DNA of 64,000 nucleotides from JALHNI01 sp044226365 (GCA_044226365.1 JBGAHE010000026.1:5315-69314), one strand, 5' to 3'; positions 49,066 through 56,972 are shown, numbered from the stretch's first letter. Notes: generated by a model from the letters alone, not told the origin. Made by a program: numbers and translations.

Positions 49066-49657
49066 CGGCTTTCAATTGTACGATCGCCGAGCGCGCCGGC
49101 CCGCGCCGCGGATTCTCCTCGCGCAGCGTCTCGGTCGCCGCCAGGATCTCGCCCCGCGCCACGTTCACTTCGCGCAAAAGACCGTGGCCCAGCAGCGCCA
49201 TCGCCGAAAGCCGCGAAGACGAATTGATGTGCCGGAAGGTGGAATTCAACTCCTCGCCCAAGCCGTTAAACGCCGCCGTCAACTCGCCGATTTCATCCTG
49301 GCGATTCACCGGCAGCGCCGACTTCCAGGTGCCGCGCCCCATCACGTTGATTTGCGCCAACAGCCGTCGAATGGGCCGGTAAATGACCCGATACCAGACA
49401 TAGTTCAGCAACGCGACGGAAATCAGCAAGGTCAGCAAGGCGTGCGTCAGCCGCCAGGCTGTCACGTTGGCAAACATGCGGCCGCGCGTCGCCTCCAGCT
49501 TCGCCAGCGCCACCGTGTGGTCCGCCGTCTCTCGCAGAATCGCTTCATGCTCCGCCAGCAAAGCCGCCGTCTGCCGGTAGCTCAGCCATTCGGAGATGCC
49601 GAAAAGGCCCAACACCACGGCCGACGTAATCAGGACGAGTCTCCATCGTAAGGTCAT
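48938..49657 (-). CDS. HAMP-domain membrane protein
   Basis: A 239-residue inner-membrane sensor-like protein. Two transmembrane helices (VLITSAVVLGLFGISEWLSY, about 7-27; and LTHALLTLLISVALLNYVWYRVIY, about 75-100) flank a short periplasmic loop rich in charged residues. A HAMP segment follows (RPIRRLLAQINVMGRGTWKSALPVNRQDEIGELTAAFNGLGEEL), then a helical tail with NSSSRLSAMALLGHGLLREVNVARGEILAATETLREEN. No histidine kinase, GGDEF or methyl-accepting domain follows, so it is either a truncated sensor or one that signals through a partner. AAAGGA 6 nt before ATG is a good ribosome site. Confidence 0.8.
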   Translation of the reverse strand: MTLRWRLVLITSAVVLGLFGISEWLSYRQTAALLAEHEAILRETADHTVALAKLEATRGRMFANVTAWRLTHALLTLLISVALLNYVWYRVIYRPIRRLLAQINVMGRGTWKSALPVNRQDEIGELTAAFNGLGEELNSTFRHINSSSRLSAMALLGHGLLREVNVARGEILAATETLREENPRRGPARSAIVQLKAVNARLERLENQFQADFDHEMLAVSSAAGTAVPAGNQRGSTRT

Positions 49658-49719
49658 ACGAATCCTTTCCCTTCACTCTAGTTTTTCGATGTGGGTACGC
49701 AAGTACCGGCTTGGAAAAG

Positions 49720-50070
49720 TTAGAGTGCGGGCGGAGCTCGGGACGGGGGACGCTGGGTCCAGTTCGTGGATTGGGCGCGCCAGTCCCACTCGCGCCCGAA
49801 ATCCCGGCTGCAGGTTTCCGTGGGCAGCGCCAGCGGCGCCAGCACGGCCGGATTCGGTCCGTCGCCTCCCAGGGTCTTGTGTCGCGCGGTGGCCAGATTG
49901 GCCGCCGCCGCGGGGGAGGGAATCGCGCGCGACGACCGGGTGAACTTCTGCACCCCCTCCTGCCCGTGCGAGTCCGGTCCCGGGATCCTCCAGGCGCACA
50001 TCGCCAGCGCCGCCAGCAAAACAGCCAGCAGACCGGCCTGCGCCATCGCTCGCGAGGTCGAACCCTTCAC
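49720..50070 (-). CDS. Small hypothetical membrane-anchored protein
   Basis: About 116 residues from GTG 50070 (a later in-frame ATG at 50046). An N-terminal hydrophobic helix (AMAQAGLLAVLLAALAMCAW) acts as signal or anchor. The rest is Pro/Ala/Arg-rich without a recognisable fold (AIPSPAAAANLATARHKTLGGDGPNPAVLAPLALPTE). It starts near the edge of an accessory region and precedes the HAMP gene by 62 bp on the same strand. It may be a real component of the HAMP sensor locus or a marginal frame. Confidence 0.4.
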   Translation of the reverse strand: MKGSTSRAMAQAGLLAVLLAALAMCAWRIPGPDSHGQEGVQKFTRSSRAIPSPAAAANLATARHKTLGGDGPNPAVLAPLALPTETCSRDFGREWDWRAQSTNWTQRPPSRAPPAL

Positions 50071-50179
50071 GCCTTCAGCATACCGCTCCTGGCCCGCCTC
50101 GCGACCTCGGCTTGCCTCGACGTGGCCAGCCACTCGTTTCCCACCGCACGGGCGGCAGCCGCGATCGGCTCAGTTAGCG

Positions 50180-50739
50180 CTTTGGGCATCCGTCTGGTAC
50201 GAAACGACTACGGGAGTGGTCCGAATAGTCCGCAGACACCGGTTGCCTTCCTGGGGCACAATACAGCAAGCGCAGATGCGGTGGTTCAATCTGAGCGGTG
50301 GCGGCTCGCAAACGGAGACCCACCAGTTACAACTCGCTCGGCCAGCTACGCGGCTAAAGATTCCCGGCCAACTGGACCGCGAATATCGCTTTTTCCGCGA
50401 CCGCGAACGGCCGTGTCCGGCATTGGCCGTGTCCGGCACCAGGAAAAAGACGCCACCAATCCCGAGAATGGGCGAATCGACTATGACTACGACGAGAACG
50501 GAAACCTGCTTGCAGTTGCTCAAGCTCGTCTCCTCCCGAACAGTAGTGTTCGGCTCACGACCATCCTCACCTATGACGAGCTCAATCGCCCGAAGGTGAA
50601 AAGCTACAATGATCAGGCCACGCTCACGATCGCGTATTGCTACGACGGGTTGTCGTATTCGTTTGGGGGTTGCACTGGAACTGTCGCTCCAGCCGCTTAT
50701 GGTCAATTGAGCGGGATTGGCAATACCAGCAGCTTTACC
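50180..50739 (+). pseudogene. RHS/YD-repeat gene relic
   Basis: Typical RHS/YD-repeat phrases appear in this stretch but in shifting frames. TSYNSLGQL is near 50309-50340, followed by a stop. Further on NGRIDYDYDENGNLLA, ILTYDELNRPKVKSYND, IAYCYDGLSYSF and YGQLSGIGNTSSFT are in one frame from about 50465. The downstream part is cut off exactly where the IS66 left end begins (50740), and the N-terminal part is absent or scrambled. It is the remains of a large toxin-type or surface RHS gene. The region 50071-50180 shows nothing else recognisable. Confidence 0.6.
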
Positions 50740-50759
50740 GTAAGCGTCCGGCGAAACCA
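50740..50759 (+). repeat. IS66 left inverted repeat
   Basis: GTAAGCGTCCGGCGAAACCA. Matches the reversed right end at 52986-53005 except at one position. Confidence 0.88.
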
Positions 50760-50768
50760 CCGACCGGC

Positions 50769-52265
50769 TCAGGACCGCCGGGCCGCCCAGCGAGCCGGGG
50801 CCAGCGAAGCGACCTCGGAAGCCGCCCGCCGCGCGAGCCCAGGCAGGACAGCCGCCAGATAGTCCTTCACCGGCACCCCCAACCGCCGGCAGGACTCGAC
50901 CACCGACAGGGTCGCCGCCACCTTCGGACCCGCCTGCGGACTTCCCACATGCAACCAGTTCTTCCGCCCCACCGCCACCGGCCGCATTGAGTTCTCTGCT
51001 AAGTTATTCGATAACTCGACTTCGCCGTAATCAAAACACCGCCGCAGCTTCGGCCATTGATTGATCGTGTAAGTCACCGCTTGGCCCAAGGCGCTCTTCG
51101 GCAATGCGGAGCGCGACAACGCCAGGCACGCTTCGCGAATGCCGTGCAACCATTCTTCCGCCAATTCCTGCCGATGCCGATGCCGCTCGTCGACCGTCAG
51201 TCCACGCTCGCGCGCCTCGCGATCAATCAGAAACAGCGCATCCATGCGGGTGACCATCGCGATCGCTTCCGCCTCCTGCGGATTCACCTTCACCGCCTCG
51301 ATGAACTTGCGTCGGGCATGCGCCCAGCAGCCCACCTGCACGATCTTTGGCCCGCCCACCCGATCGTAAGCCGCATAGCCATCCGTCTGTAAAATGCCTT
51401 CCCATTGCCCGATCCACTTACGCGGACCTTCCCGCCCCCGTCCTAACTGGAAGTCAAAGACCGTTTCACCTCCCGGCCGACCATACTGCCATAGGTAAGC
51501 CTGATGATCCGCCCCGCGCTTGTCCCGCATCTGCACCGGTACCAGCGTCTCATCGGCCTGTAGGTAAGTCGAGCTGAGTAAGTCACGCCGCATCGCCCCC
51601 ACGATTGGCTGCAGTAACTCGCCCACGCGCATCACCCATCCATCGAGCGTCGCGCGGCTAATCTCCACTCCCGCTTCGCGGGCCAGCATGGCCGCCTGCC
51701 GGTAGAGCGGCAGATGATCGGCGTACTTGGCCACCACCGTATTGATGACGATGGCATCGCTCGCCAAGCCTTTCTCGATGATCCGGTCCGCGAGCGGAGC
51801 GGTGATGATCGTCTGGCAACCCCGGCAGGCGCGCTTTTCACGCTTGATGACCTTCACCAAATAACGCACCGGCTCCACGTCCAGTTGCTCGCTCTCGTCA
51901 TAGCCGATCACCGTCGTCGCTTGCCCGCACTTCGCGCACTGCGGATTCGCGCACGCCAACACTTCTTCCACCCGCGGCAACTTCTCCGGCAACGGCTTCC
52001 GGCCCGGATGCGCCCTCGGCTTCTGCTCTCGCTCTGGCAGATTCGGCAACGGTTCACGCTGCGCTTCCGCCTCGACTTCGTCCCGCGTCGTCGGGGGCTC
52101 TTCTTCGCAGAGTAACTCTAGCTGTAAGTGACTCACCGTCTCGCTCTTCGGACCTAACTTCGCGATTCGCTGCTGGCGTAACTCCTCTTCCAGCGCCTGA
52201 ATCTTCAGCTGCGCCCAATGCAGTTGTCGCTCCAATTCTGCAATGCGGTCCGGCGCTTCCATCAA
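50769..52265 (-). CDS. IS66 transposase (TnpC)
   Basis: A 498-residue DDE transposase. Features of IS66 TnpC: a leucine-zipper N-terminus (ELERQLHWAQLKIQALEEELRQQRIAKLGPKSET), a Cys-rich zinc-binding region (CANPQCAKCGQATTV and CRGCQTIITAPL), DETLVPVQ with its first Asp, and a later HARRKFIEAVKVNPQEAEAI with YTINQWPKLRRCFDYGEVELSNNLAENSMRPVAVGRKNWLHVGS, containing the third acidic residue (N-N-x-x-E-N). Complete and apparently intact, so the element may be active. Confidence 0.95.
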   Translation of the reverse strand: MMEAPDRIAELERQLHWAQLKIQALEEELRQQRIAKLGPKSETVSHLQLELLCEEEPPTTRDEVEAEAQREPLPNLPEREQKPRAHPGRKPLPEKLPRVEEVLACANPQCAKCGQATTVIGYDESEQLDVEPVRYLVKVIKREKRACRGCQTIITAPLADRIIEKGLASDAIVINTVVAKYADHLPLYRQAAMLAREAGVEISRATLDGWVMRVGELLQPIVGAMRRDLLSSTYLQADETLVPVQMRDKRGADHQAYLWQYGRPGGETVFDFQLGRGREGPRKWIGQWEGILQTDGYAAYDRVGGPKIVQVGCWAHARRKFIEAVKVNPQEAEAIAMVTRMDALFLIDREARERGLTVDERHRHRQELAEEWLHGIREACLALSRSALPKSALGQAVTYTINQWPKLRRCFDYGEVELSNNLAENSMRPVAVGRKNWLHVGSPQAGPKVAATLSVVESCRRLGVPVKDYLAAVLPGLARRAASEVASLAPARWAARRS

Positions 52266-52308
52266 GGTAAGTCCATCTTACAAAGAACGCCGGAAAGGTT
52301 CCAGGGGA

Positions 52309-52659
52309 TTATGCCGTTTTGCGATACCACTTGCGGGCCGTGGCTTGCTTTAGGTCAAGTCCATTCACCAGCATCGCCAACTCTTCGGCACGCATCGTGA
52401 CGCTCCGCGCGTTCTCTTCGCTAGGCCAATGAAACCGGCCCTTTTCGAGCCGCTTCGCGCATACCCAGAGCCCGCTGCCATCCCACACCAGCGCTTTCAG
52501 ACGAGTCCGCGGGCGATTGGTGAAGAGGAATAAGTAGCCGCTCAGCGGATCCTGCCCCAACTGGTCCCGCACCAAGCCATAGAGGCCTTCGAAGCCTTTG
52601 CGCATATCAACCGCTTCGACGGCGAGAAAGATCTTCGTCGCCGGTCCCAGCCCGAACAT
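52309..52659 (-). CDS. IS66 TnpB (Orf2)
   Basis: A 116-residue accessory protein with the family motif FGLGPATKIFLAVEAVDMRKGFEGLYGLV, then LFTNRPRTRLKALVWDGSGLWVCAKRLEKGRFHWP. ATG 52659 overlaps the tnpA stop (ATGA). Normal length (about 115). Required for IS66 transposition in known members. Confidence 0.93.
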   Translation of the reverse strand: MFGLGPATKIFLAVEAVDMRKGFEGLYGLVRDQLGQDPLSGYLFLFTNRPRTRLKALVWDGSGLWVCAKRLEKGRFHWPSEENARSVTMRAEELAMLVNGLDLKQATARKWYRKTA

Positions 52660-52949
52660 CAGGCGCTTTCCGCGAGACGGATCAGTCGCGCCAGGTCCGC
52701 GTCGGCGAAGCTCCACCCGCTCTCGATCTGCCGCCCGCTGCGCAGACTCACCCGAAAGGGCCAGGGGACTTCCGCGCCTTGCACTTCCACAGGGAGCAGC
52801 TTCGCCGGCTTCGTCCGTTTGCGCCGCCAGGCGTCCAACGTCGTGACCGCGATCCCGCGCCGCTCGCTAAACTCCGCCCGCGTCAATCCGCTCGCCTCGA
52901 ACTCTGCTACCAGCGCATCCACTTCTTCCACGCTTCGCCGCTTGCCCAT
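52659..52949 (-). CDS. IS66 TnpA (Orf1), helix-turn-helix
   Basis: A 96-residue protein: RRSVEEVDALVAEFEASGLTRAEFSERRGIAVTTLDAWRRK forms an HTH typical of IS66 Orf1. The basic linker TKPAKLLPVEV and C-terminal ADLARLIRLAE follow. It overlaps tnpB by one base. Confidence 0.92.
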   Translation of the reverse strand: MGKRRSVEEVDALVAEFEASGLTRAEFSERRGIAVTTLDAWRRKRTKPAKLLPVEVQGAEVPWPFRVSLRSGRQIESGWSFADADLARLIRLAESA

Positions 52950-52985
52950 GCGCCATCTTCACCCGCCCGCCCTCACGCTTCAAGA

Positions 52986-53005
52986 TGGCTTCGCCGGACG
53001 CTTAC
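52986..53005 (-). repeat. IS66 right inverted repeat
   Basis: Reverse complement of GTAAGCGTCCGGCGAAGCCA. Its outer end abuts the frame of the truncated CBS-HEPN gene. Confidence 0.88.
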
Positions 53006-53114
53006 GTTTAATTTAGCTGGTGAGCCTGAAGTCACGGCCGCCCCAGTTCCCGGCCCTGAAGCCGTCGTCCCTTCACTCCCCGAAGAGGCTGCGAATGAAG
53101 GCTCTCCAGCGGCG

Positions 53115-53867
53115 ATGGTGGACCCCACATATCGAATCAGTAGGCTGGCTTCAGCGGACTTGGGAGCAACCCATCGTCAATTGGTGACAGTCAAGCCGGA
53201 CTCTACTGTAGCTGCTGCGGTAACACTCATGATGGCCAACGATTTCTCGCAAGTTCCCGTCATGACTACGCCCAGGGAACTGAAAGGCATCATCAGTTGG
53301 AAGTCGCTGGGAAGGCGGCTTGCCCTTGAACAAACGCCAGAATATTGCCGTGATGCCATGGACGTTGCCCAAGAGGTTCTGTCCGAGATGTCTTTGTTCG
53401 CGGCAATCCCCGGCATCATTGAGCACGAATACGTTCTGGTGCGTTGGCCCGACAAACGTGTCGCGGGCATAATCACAACGTCAGACCTGAGCTTGCAGTT
53501 CCAACAGCTTTCTGAGCCCTTTCTGTTGCTTGGCGAGATCGAGAACCACATCCGCAAGCTTCTCGATGGGCATTTCACACCGTCTCAACTCTTGCAAGCC
53601 AAAGCGCCGGGCGACGAACGGCCTGTGACCTCAGCTTCGGACTTAACATTCGGCGAATACAGACGGTTGCTTGAGGATCCCACGAACTGGACAATCCTGA
53701 GACTGAAGCTGGACCGTTCAGTCTTCATCGATCTTCTTGAGAAAGTGAATAAAACGCGGAACGATGTCATGCATTTTGATCCGGACGGGATCGAAGATCA
53801 GGAGCTTGAAGTTTTACGAGAATTCGCAAAATTCCTTCGGGACCTGCAATCTATGGGGGTTGTATAA
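53115..53867 (+). CDS. CBS-domain protein with C-terminal HEPN-like domain, N-terminally truncated
   Basis: About 250 residues from ATG 53115. The frame is open further upstream to the right end of the IS66 element and encodes a Pro/Glu/Ala linker, so the original N-terminal part was probably removed. Two CBS motifs are seen (THRQLVTVKPDSTVAAAVTLMMANDFSQVPVM and EHEYVLVRWPDKRVAGIITTSDLSLQFQQL). The C-terminal region DRSVFIDLLEKVNKTRNDVMHFDPDGIEDQELEVLREFAKFL has R215-N-D-V-M-H220, an R-x4-H motif of HEPN RNase domains. Codon use and GC are lower than neighbours, suggesting transfer. HEPN proteins act in defence and toxin systems; here the role is inferred. Confidence 0.65.
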   Translation: MVDPTYRISRLASADLGATHRQLVTVKPDSTVAAAVTLMMANDFSQVPVMTTPRELKGIISWKSLGRRLALEQTPEYCRDAMDVAQEVLSEMSLFAAIPGIIEHEYVLVRWPDKRVAGIITTSDLSLQFQQLSEPFLLLGEIENHIRKLLDGHFTPSQLLQAKAPGDERPVTSASDLTFGEYRRLLEDPTNWTILRLKLDRSVFIDLLEKVNKTRNDVMHFDPDGIEDQELEVLREFAKFLRDLQSMGVV

Positions 53868-54088
53868 CCTTCTCAACGGCGTGGCTGTTACGCTGCCAAG
53901 TGTTGACCGATATCCAATATGACGGTGGATCGTGAAAGGCCCATGGGCCTTCCTCCTTGGCGCTTTGCTTGGGTACGGGCAATTTCAATTACGGGGCATT
54001 CTGTGAGAGCTATCAAATGCTATTAATACTGCGCGCTATAGACAAAAACTGAAGCGTGTTCGGTTTACGGATATTCTGTTATCTTCAG

Positions 54089-54287
54089 ATGAAAATTTTC
54101 TGGTCTTGGCAGTCCGATACACCCGGTAAGACCGGCCGGTTTCTGATCCGCGACGCACTCAGAGATGCCATTGAAACGCTTAAGGTACCGCCCGATGTCG
54201 AGGAGCCTACCAGCAAGGATTCTCGCGATGCCCTTCACCTGGATCAAGACATTCAAGGCGTTACGGGCATCCCAGATCTCGCGCGGA
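54089..54287 (+). pseudogene. N-terminal fragment of an SWQSD (TIR-like) protein
   Basis: About 66 codons reading KIFWSWQSDTPGKTGRFLIRDALRDAIETLKVPPD...HLDQDIQGVTGIPDLAR, the recognisable N-terminus of 'FxSWQSD' proteins. I recall these as TIR-like or nucleotide-binding-type proteins frequent in defence islands. The frame then runs into the IS3 left end and stops. No matching continuation is found past the IS3 right end, so the rest was lost. The 220 bp between the CBS-HEPN gene and this start show nothing else. Confidence 0.6.
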
Positions 54288-54337
54288 TGAACCGGACCGG
54301 GAAGATCGGAGGCTTCAAATCCTGAGAAGGTGGAGCC

Positions 54338-54673
54338 ATGAGCAGAGAGAAGAAGACGAGAACGAGTTTTGCCCCGGAGGTTCGCGAGCGAGCGATCCGG
54401 CTGGTGTTGGAGCACGAAAAGGAGTACCCCTCACGCTGGGCAGCAGTGAGCTCGGTAGCCGCCAAGATCGGCTGCACGGCGCAGACGCTCAACGAATGGG
54501 TGAAGAAGCGAGAGGTGGACAGTGGAACCCGCGCCGGGGTGCCGACTGAGGTCGCGGAGAAGCTGAAGACATTGGAGCGCGAGAACCGGGAACTGCGGCA
54601 GGCGAACGAGATACTCCGCAAGGCGTCGGCGTATTTTGCGATGGCGGAGCTCGACCGCCGGCCGAAGCCATGA
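54338..54673 (+). CDS. IS3-family transposase OrfA
   Basis: A 111-residue protein: helix-turn-helix (FAPEVRERAIRLVLEHEKEYPSRWAAVSSVAAKIGCTAQTLNEWVKKRE) followed by a leucine-zipper helix (EKLKTLERENRELRQANEILRKASAYFA), the typical IS3 OrfA layout. Its stop overlaps the OrfB start (ATGA). Confidence 0.92.
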   Translation: MSREKKTRTSFAPEVRERAIRLVLEHEKEYPSRWAAVSSVAAKIGCTAQTLNEWVKKREVDSGTRAGVPTEVAEKLKTLERENRELRQANEILRKASAYFAMAELDRRPKP

Positions 54674-55575
54674 TCGCCTTCATCGACGATCACCGAACAG
54701 AATATGGGGTCGAGCCGATGTGCCGCGTCCTGCCCATTGCCCCATCGACTTACCATGCACACACGGCGCAACGACGCGATCCATCGTTGCGGGCCAAACG
54801 TGCGCCACAAGATGACCTGATGAAGGTGGAAGTACAGCGCGTCTTCCAGGAGAACTTTGCCGTTTATGGGGTCCGCAAGGTGTGGAGGCAGTTACAGCGC
54901 GAAGGCTTCCGGGTCGCGCGCTGTACGGTCGCTCGGTTGATGCGCCAGTTGGGGCTCGCCGGGGTGGTGCGCGGTAAGCCGGTACGCACCACGGTGAGCA
55001 ATCCCGCAATGCCTTGCCCGCTCGATCACGTGCAACGGCAGTTCCACGCGGCGGCGCCGAACCAACTCTGGCTTTCCGATTTCACTTACGTGGCGACGTG
55101 GACCGGCTTTGTCTACGTAGCGTTCGTGATCGACGCTTACGCTAGGCGGATCGTGGGTTGGCGCGTCAGCCGAACCGCCCATGCGGGCTTCGTACTAGAG
55201 GCTTTGGAGCAGGCCCTGCATGAGCGAAAACCCGTGCGGGACGGTAAGTTGGTGCACCATTCCGACCGCGGAAGTCAATATGTTTCCATTAAGTACACGG
55301 AGCGATTGGCGGCGGCCGGCATCGAACCGTCGGTGGGAAGCGTGGGTGATTCCTATGACAATGCGCTGGCCGAGACGATCAATGGTTTGTACAAAGCCGA
55401 AGTCATTCATCGGCGCGGCCCCTGGCGTTCTTTCGAGGCCGTCGAATTCGCGGCTCTCGAATGGGTCGACTGGTTTAACCATCGCCGGCTAATGGAGCCC
55501 ATCGGCAACATTCCGCCGGCCGAAGCTGAGCAACGCTACTACGCTATCCTGGATGCCCAGGCCATCGCGGCGTAA
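54670..55575 (+). CDS. IS3-family transposase OrfB (DDE)
   Basis: A 301-residue integrase-type protein. Catalytic core: first Asp in NQLWLSDFTYVATWTGFVYVAFVIDAYARRIVGW, second Asp in VHHSDRGSQYVSIKYTERLA, and Glu in NALAETINGLYKAEVIHRRGPW. HTH_21-like N-terminus (PMCRVLPIAPSTYHAH). Intact. The overlap with OrfA is ATGA, and I saw no A-rich slippery heptamer at the junction. Confidence 0.93.
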   Translation: MIAFIDDHRTEYGVEPMCRVLPIAPSTYHAHTAQRRDPSLRAKRAPQDDLMKVEVQRVFQENFAVYGVRKVWRQLQREGFRVARCTVARLMRQLGLAGVVRGKPVRTTVSNPAMPCPLDHVQRQFHAAAPNQLWLSDFTYVATWTGFVYVAFVIDAYARRIVGWRVSRTAHAGFVLEALEQALHERKPVRDGKLVHHSDRGSQYVSIKYTERLAAAGIEPSVGSVGDSYDNALAETINGLYKAEVIHRRGPWRSFEAVEFAALEWVDWFNHRRLMEPIGNIPPAEAEQRYYAILDAQAIAA

Positions 55576-55691
55576 CTAAGATTATTTCGCCTCCGACTTT
55601 CCCGGTTCAGTTCACCCGTTTTCCATCAGTAGTCCAGAGTTGTCCACCCAGCGCTGCATCAGCTGCGCAGGCAGATGGCCTAGACGCACCA

Positions 55692-55722
55692 AAGGCGGCT
55701 GTCCGGAGGGGACAGCCGCCTT
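55692..55722 (-). terminator. Strong hairpin terminator after the sugar dehydrogenase gene
   Basis: A perfect 13-bp stem (AAGGCGGCTGTCC pairing with GGACAGCCGCCTT) with a 5-nt loop, 26 bp after the stop of the minus-strand dehydrogenase gene. The T-run is short. It also lies downstream of the IS3 element and may block read-through in both directions. Confidence 0.75.
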
Positions 55723-55747
55723 GGAAACGAACCAGAGTTGAGCCGGC

Positions 55748-56968
55748 TTACTTCGGGGTGACGTGGATCAAGGCGCCGGGGTTGGCGTCTTCGAGCATCC
55801 ACAACGTGCCGTCCGGAGCCTGTTCGACGTCGCGGATGCGCTTGCCGACGCTCCAGCGTTCGGCAGTCTTCGCTCCGCCCTTGCCGTCGAAAATAATCCG
55901 GTTGAGCGACATGGTGGCCAGGCCGCTGATGAAGCCGCTGCCATCCCACTGCGGGAAGGCTTGTTTGCCGCGGTAGAACATCAGGTTGCCGGGAGCGATC
56001 ACGGGCACCCAGTAGAGCACCGGCTTGGCAAACTCCGGCCGGCTGTCGTGGCTGGGGATGGGCGTTTCGTTGTAGTTCTTGCCGAAGGAGACGACGGGCC
56101 AGCCGTAGTTCTTGCCCTTCTCGATCAGGTTGAGCTCGTCGCCGCCGGCGGGGCCGTGCTCCACTTCCCACAGTTCGCCGTTCGGCGCCATGGCGAGGCC
56201 ATAGGGGGCGCGGAAGCCGCTGGCCCAGGTTTCAGCCGGCGTGAGGTTCGGGCCGGGGAAGGTATAGGTGCTGACGGGCTTGGCCGTCTTCGCGAGTTCC
56301 GTATCACGCGGCGGATCGATCAGCGGGATGGTGCTGGCGCCGGTTTTGCCGAAGTTGGGATTGCCGGGGAAGGGCTTGCCATCGAGGGTGAGGCGGAGAA
56401 TCTTGCCGATGGGCTGGTTGGGGTCCTGCGCGGGGACCATGCGCTGACGGTCGCCGACGGTCATGTACAGAGACTGGCCATCGGGAGCGAAGACGATCTG
56501 GCCGCCGGCCTGGCCGCCTTTGCCGCGCGGCATCTGGCGCCAGATCACTTCGTAGTTCTCGAGCCGCGGACGGCCCACCGTCACCAGCTTGGCACGCGCC
56601 AACGCCTGGCCGCCGCCGTAGTCACCGGGCTCGATGTAGGTGAGGTAGATGCTTTGATCCGTCGCGAAGTGGGGCGAGACGAACACGCCCAGCATGCCGT
56701 TCTGACCCTGCCAGTAAACGGCGGGGGTGTTGCTCAAGGGCGCGATCTTTTCGCCTTGCGGGGAAACCAGCCAGACGGGGCCGATCTTTTCGGTGACCAG
56801 CATGCGGCCATCGGGCAGGAAGGCAATGCGCCAAGGCAGGCCGAAGGTGGCCACCGTGGTCATTTTGAAAGGCAGGGTCGATTCGGGGGCCTGTCCGCCC
56901 ACGTTGGTTTGGCCCCACACCGCGGCCGTAGCCAGGGTGAGGGACAACGCCGCTCTCGCTAGTTTCAT
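55748..56968 (-). CDS. PQQ-dependent sugar (glucose/sorbosone-type) dehydrogenase
   Basis: A 406-residue secreted beta-propeller protein. A signal peptide (about 1-20) precedes the family start PFKMTTVATFGLPWRIAFLPDGRMLVTEKIGPVWLVS. Further blades: GMLGVFVSPHFATDQSIYLTYIEPG, GGQIVFAPDGQSLYMTVGDRQRM, ETWASGFRAPYGLAMAPNGELWEVEHGPAGGDELNLIEKGKNYGWPVVS, the last being the conserved D/E-H-G-x-x-G-G-D-E-x-N motif that binds PQQ/calcium. Oxidises an aldose or related sugar in the periplasm, passing electrons via PQQ. The thioredoxin gene lies 4 bp upstream on the same strand, so they are co-transcribed. Confidence 0.9.
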   Translation of the reverse strand: MKLARAALSLTLATAAVWGQTNVGGQAPESTLPFKMTTVATFGLPWRIAFLPDGRMLVTEKIGPVWLVSPQGEKIAPLSNTPAVYWQGQNGMLGVFVSPHFATDQSIYLTYIEPGDYGGGQALARAKLVTVGRPRLENYEVIWRQMPRGKGGQAGGQIVFAPDGQSLYMTVGDRQRMVPAQDPNQPIGKILRLTLDGKPFPGNPNFGKTGASTIPLIDPPRDTELAKTAKPVSTYTFPGPNLTPAETWASGFRAPYGLAMAPNGELWEVEHGPAGGDELNLIEKGKNYGWPVVSFGKNYNETPIPSHDSRPEFAKPVLYWVPVIAPGNLMFYRGKQAFPQWDGSGFISGLATMSLNRIIFDGKGGAKTAERWSVGKRIRDVEQAPDGTLWMLEDANPGALIHVTPK

Positions 56969-56972
56969 CTTC

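Larger units (their letters stand above)
50740..53005 (-). mobile_element. IS66-family insertion sequence, complete
   Basis: A 2266-bp element with three genes in the IS66 order (tnpA, tnpB, tnpC reading leftward) and terminal inverted repeats GTAAGCGTCCGGCGAARCCA at 50740-50759 and, reversed, 52986-53005 (19 of 20 identical). IS66 elements normally make an 8-bp target duplication; flanking bases gctttacc and gtttaatt do not match, so it has either recombined or lost a flank. It separates an RHS relic from a CBS-HEPN gene that it truncates. Confidence 0.92.
54288..55609 (+). mobile_element. IS3-family insertion sequence
   Basis: About 1.32 kb, two ORFs and related ends: the reversed right end starts TGAACCGGGAAAGTCGGAGGC, and the left end reads TGAACCGGACCGGGAAGATC followed by GGAGGC. 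The left copy seems to carry an extra 6-bp ACCGGG unit. Depending on this the left boundary is 54288 or 54293. No target-site duplication was found on the flanks. It truncates the SWQSD gene. Confidence 0.85.

Noticed and set aside
49711..50862. A 383-codon plus-strand frame running into the IS66 left end
   Set aside because: Only its central part is RHS-like; the N-terminal portion is antisense to the small membrane protein gene and the end lies inside the IS. Treated as a relic instead.
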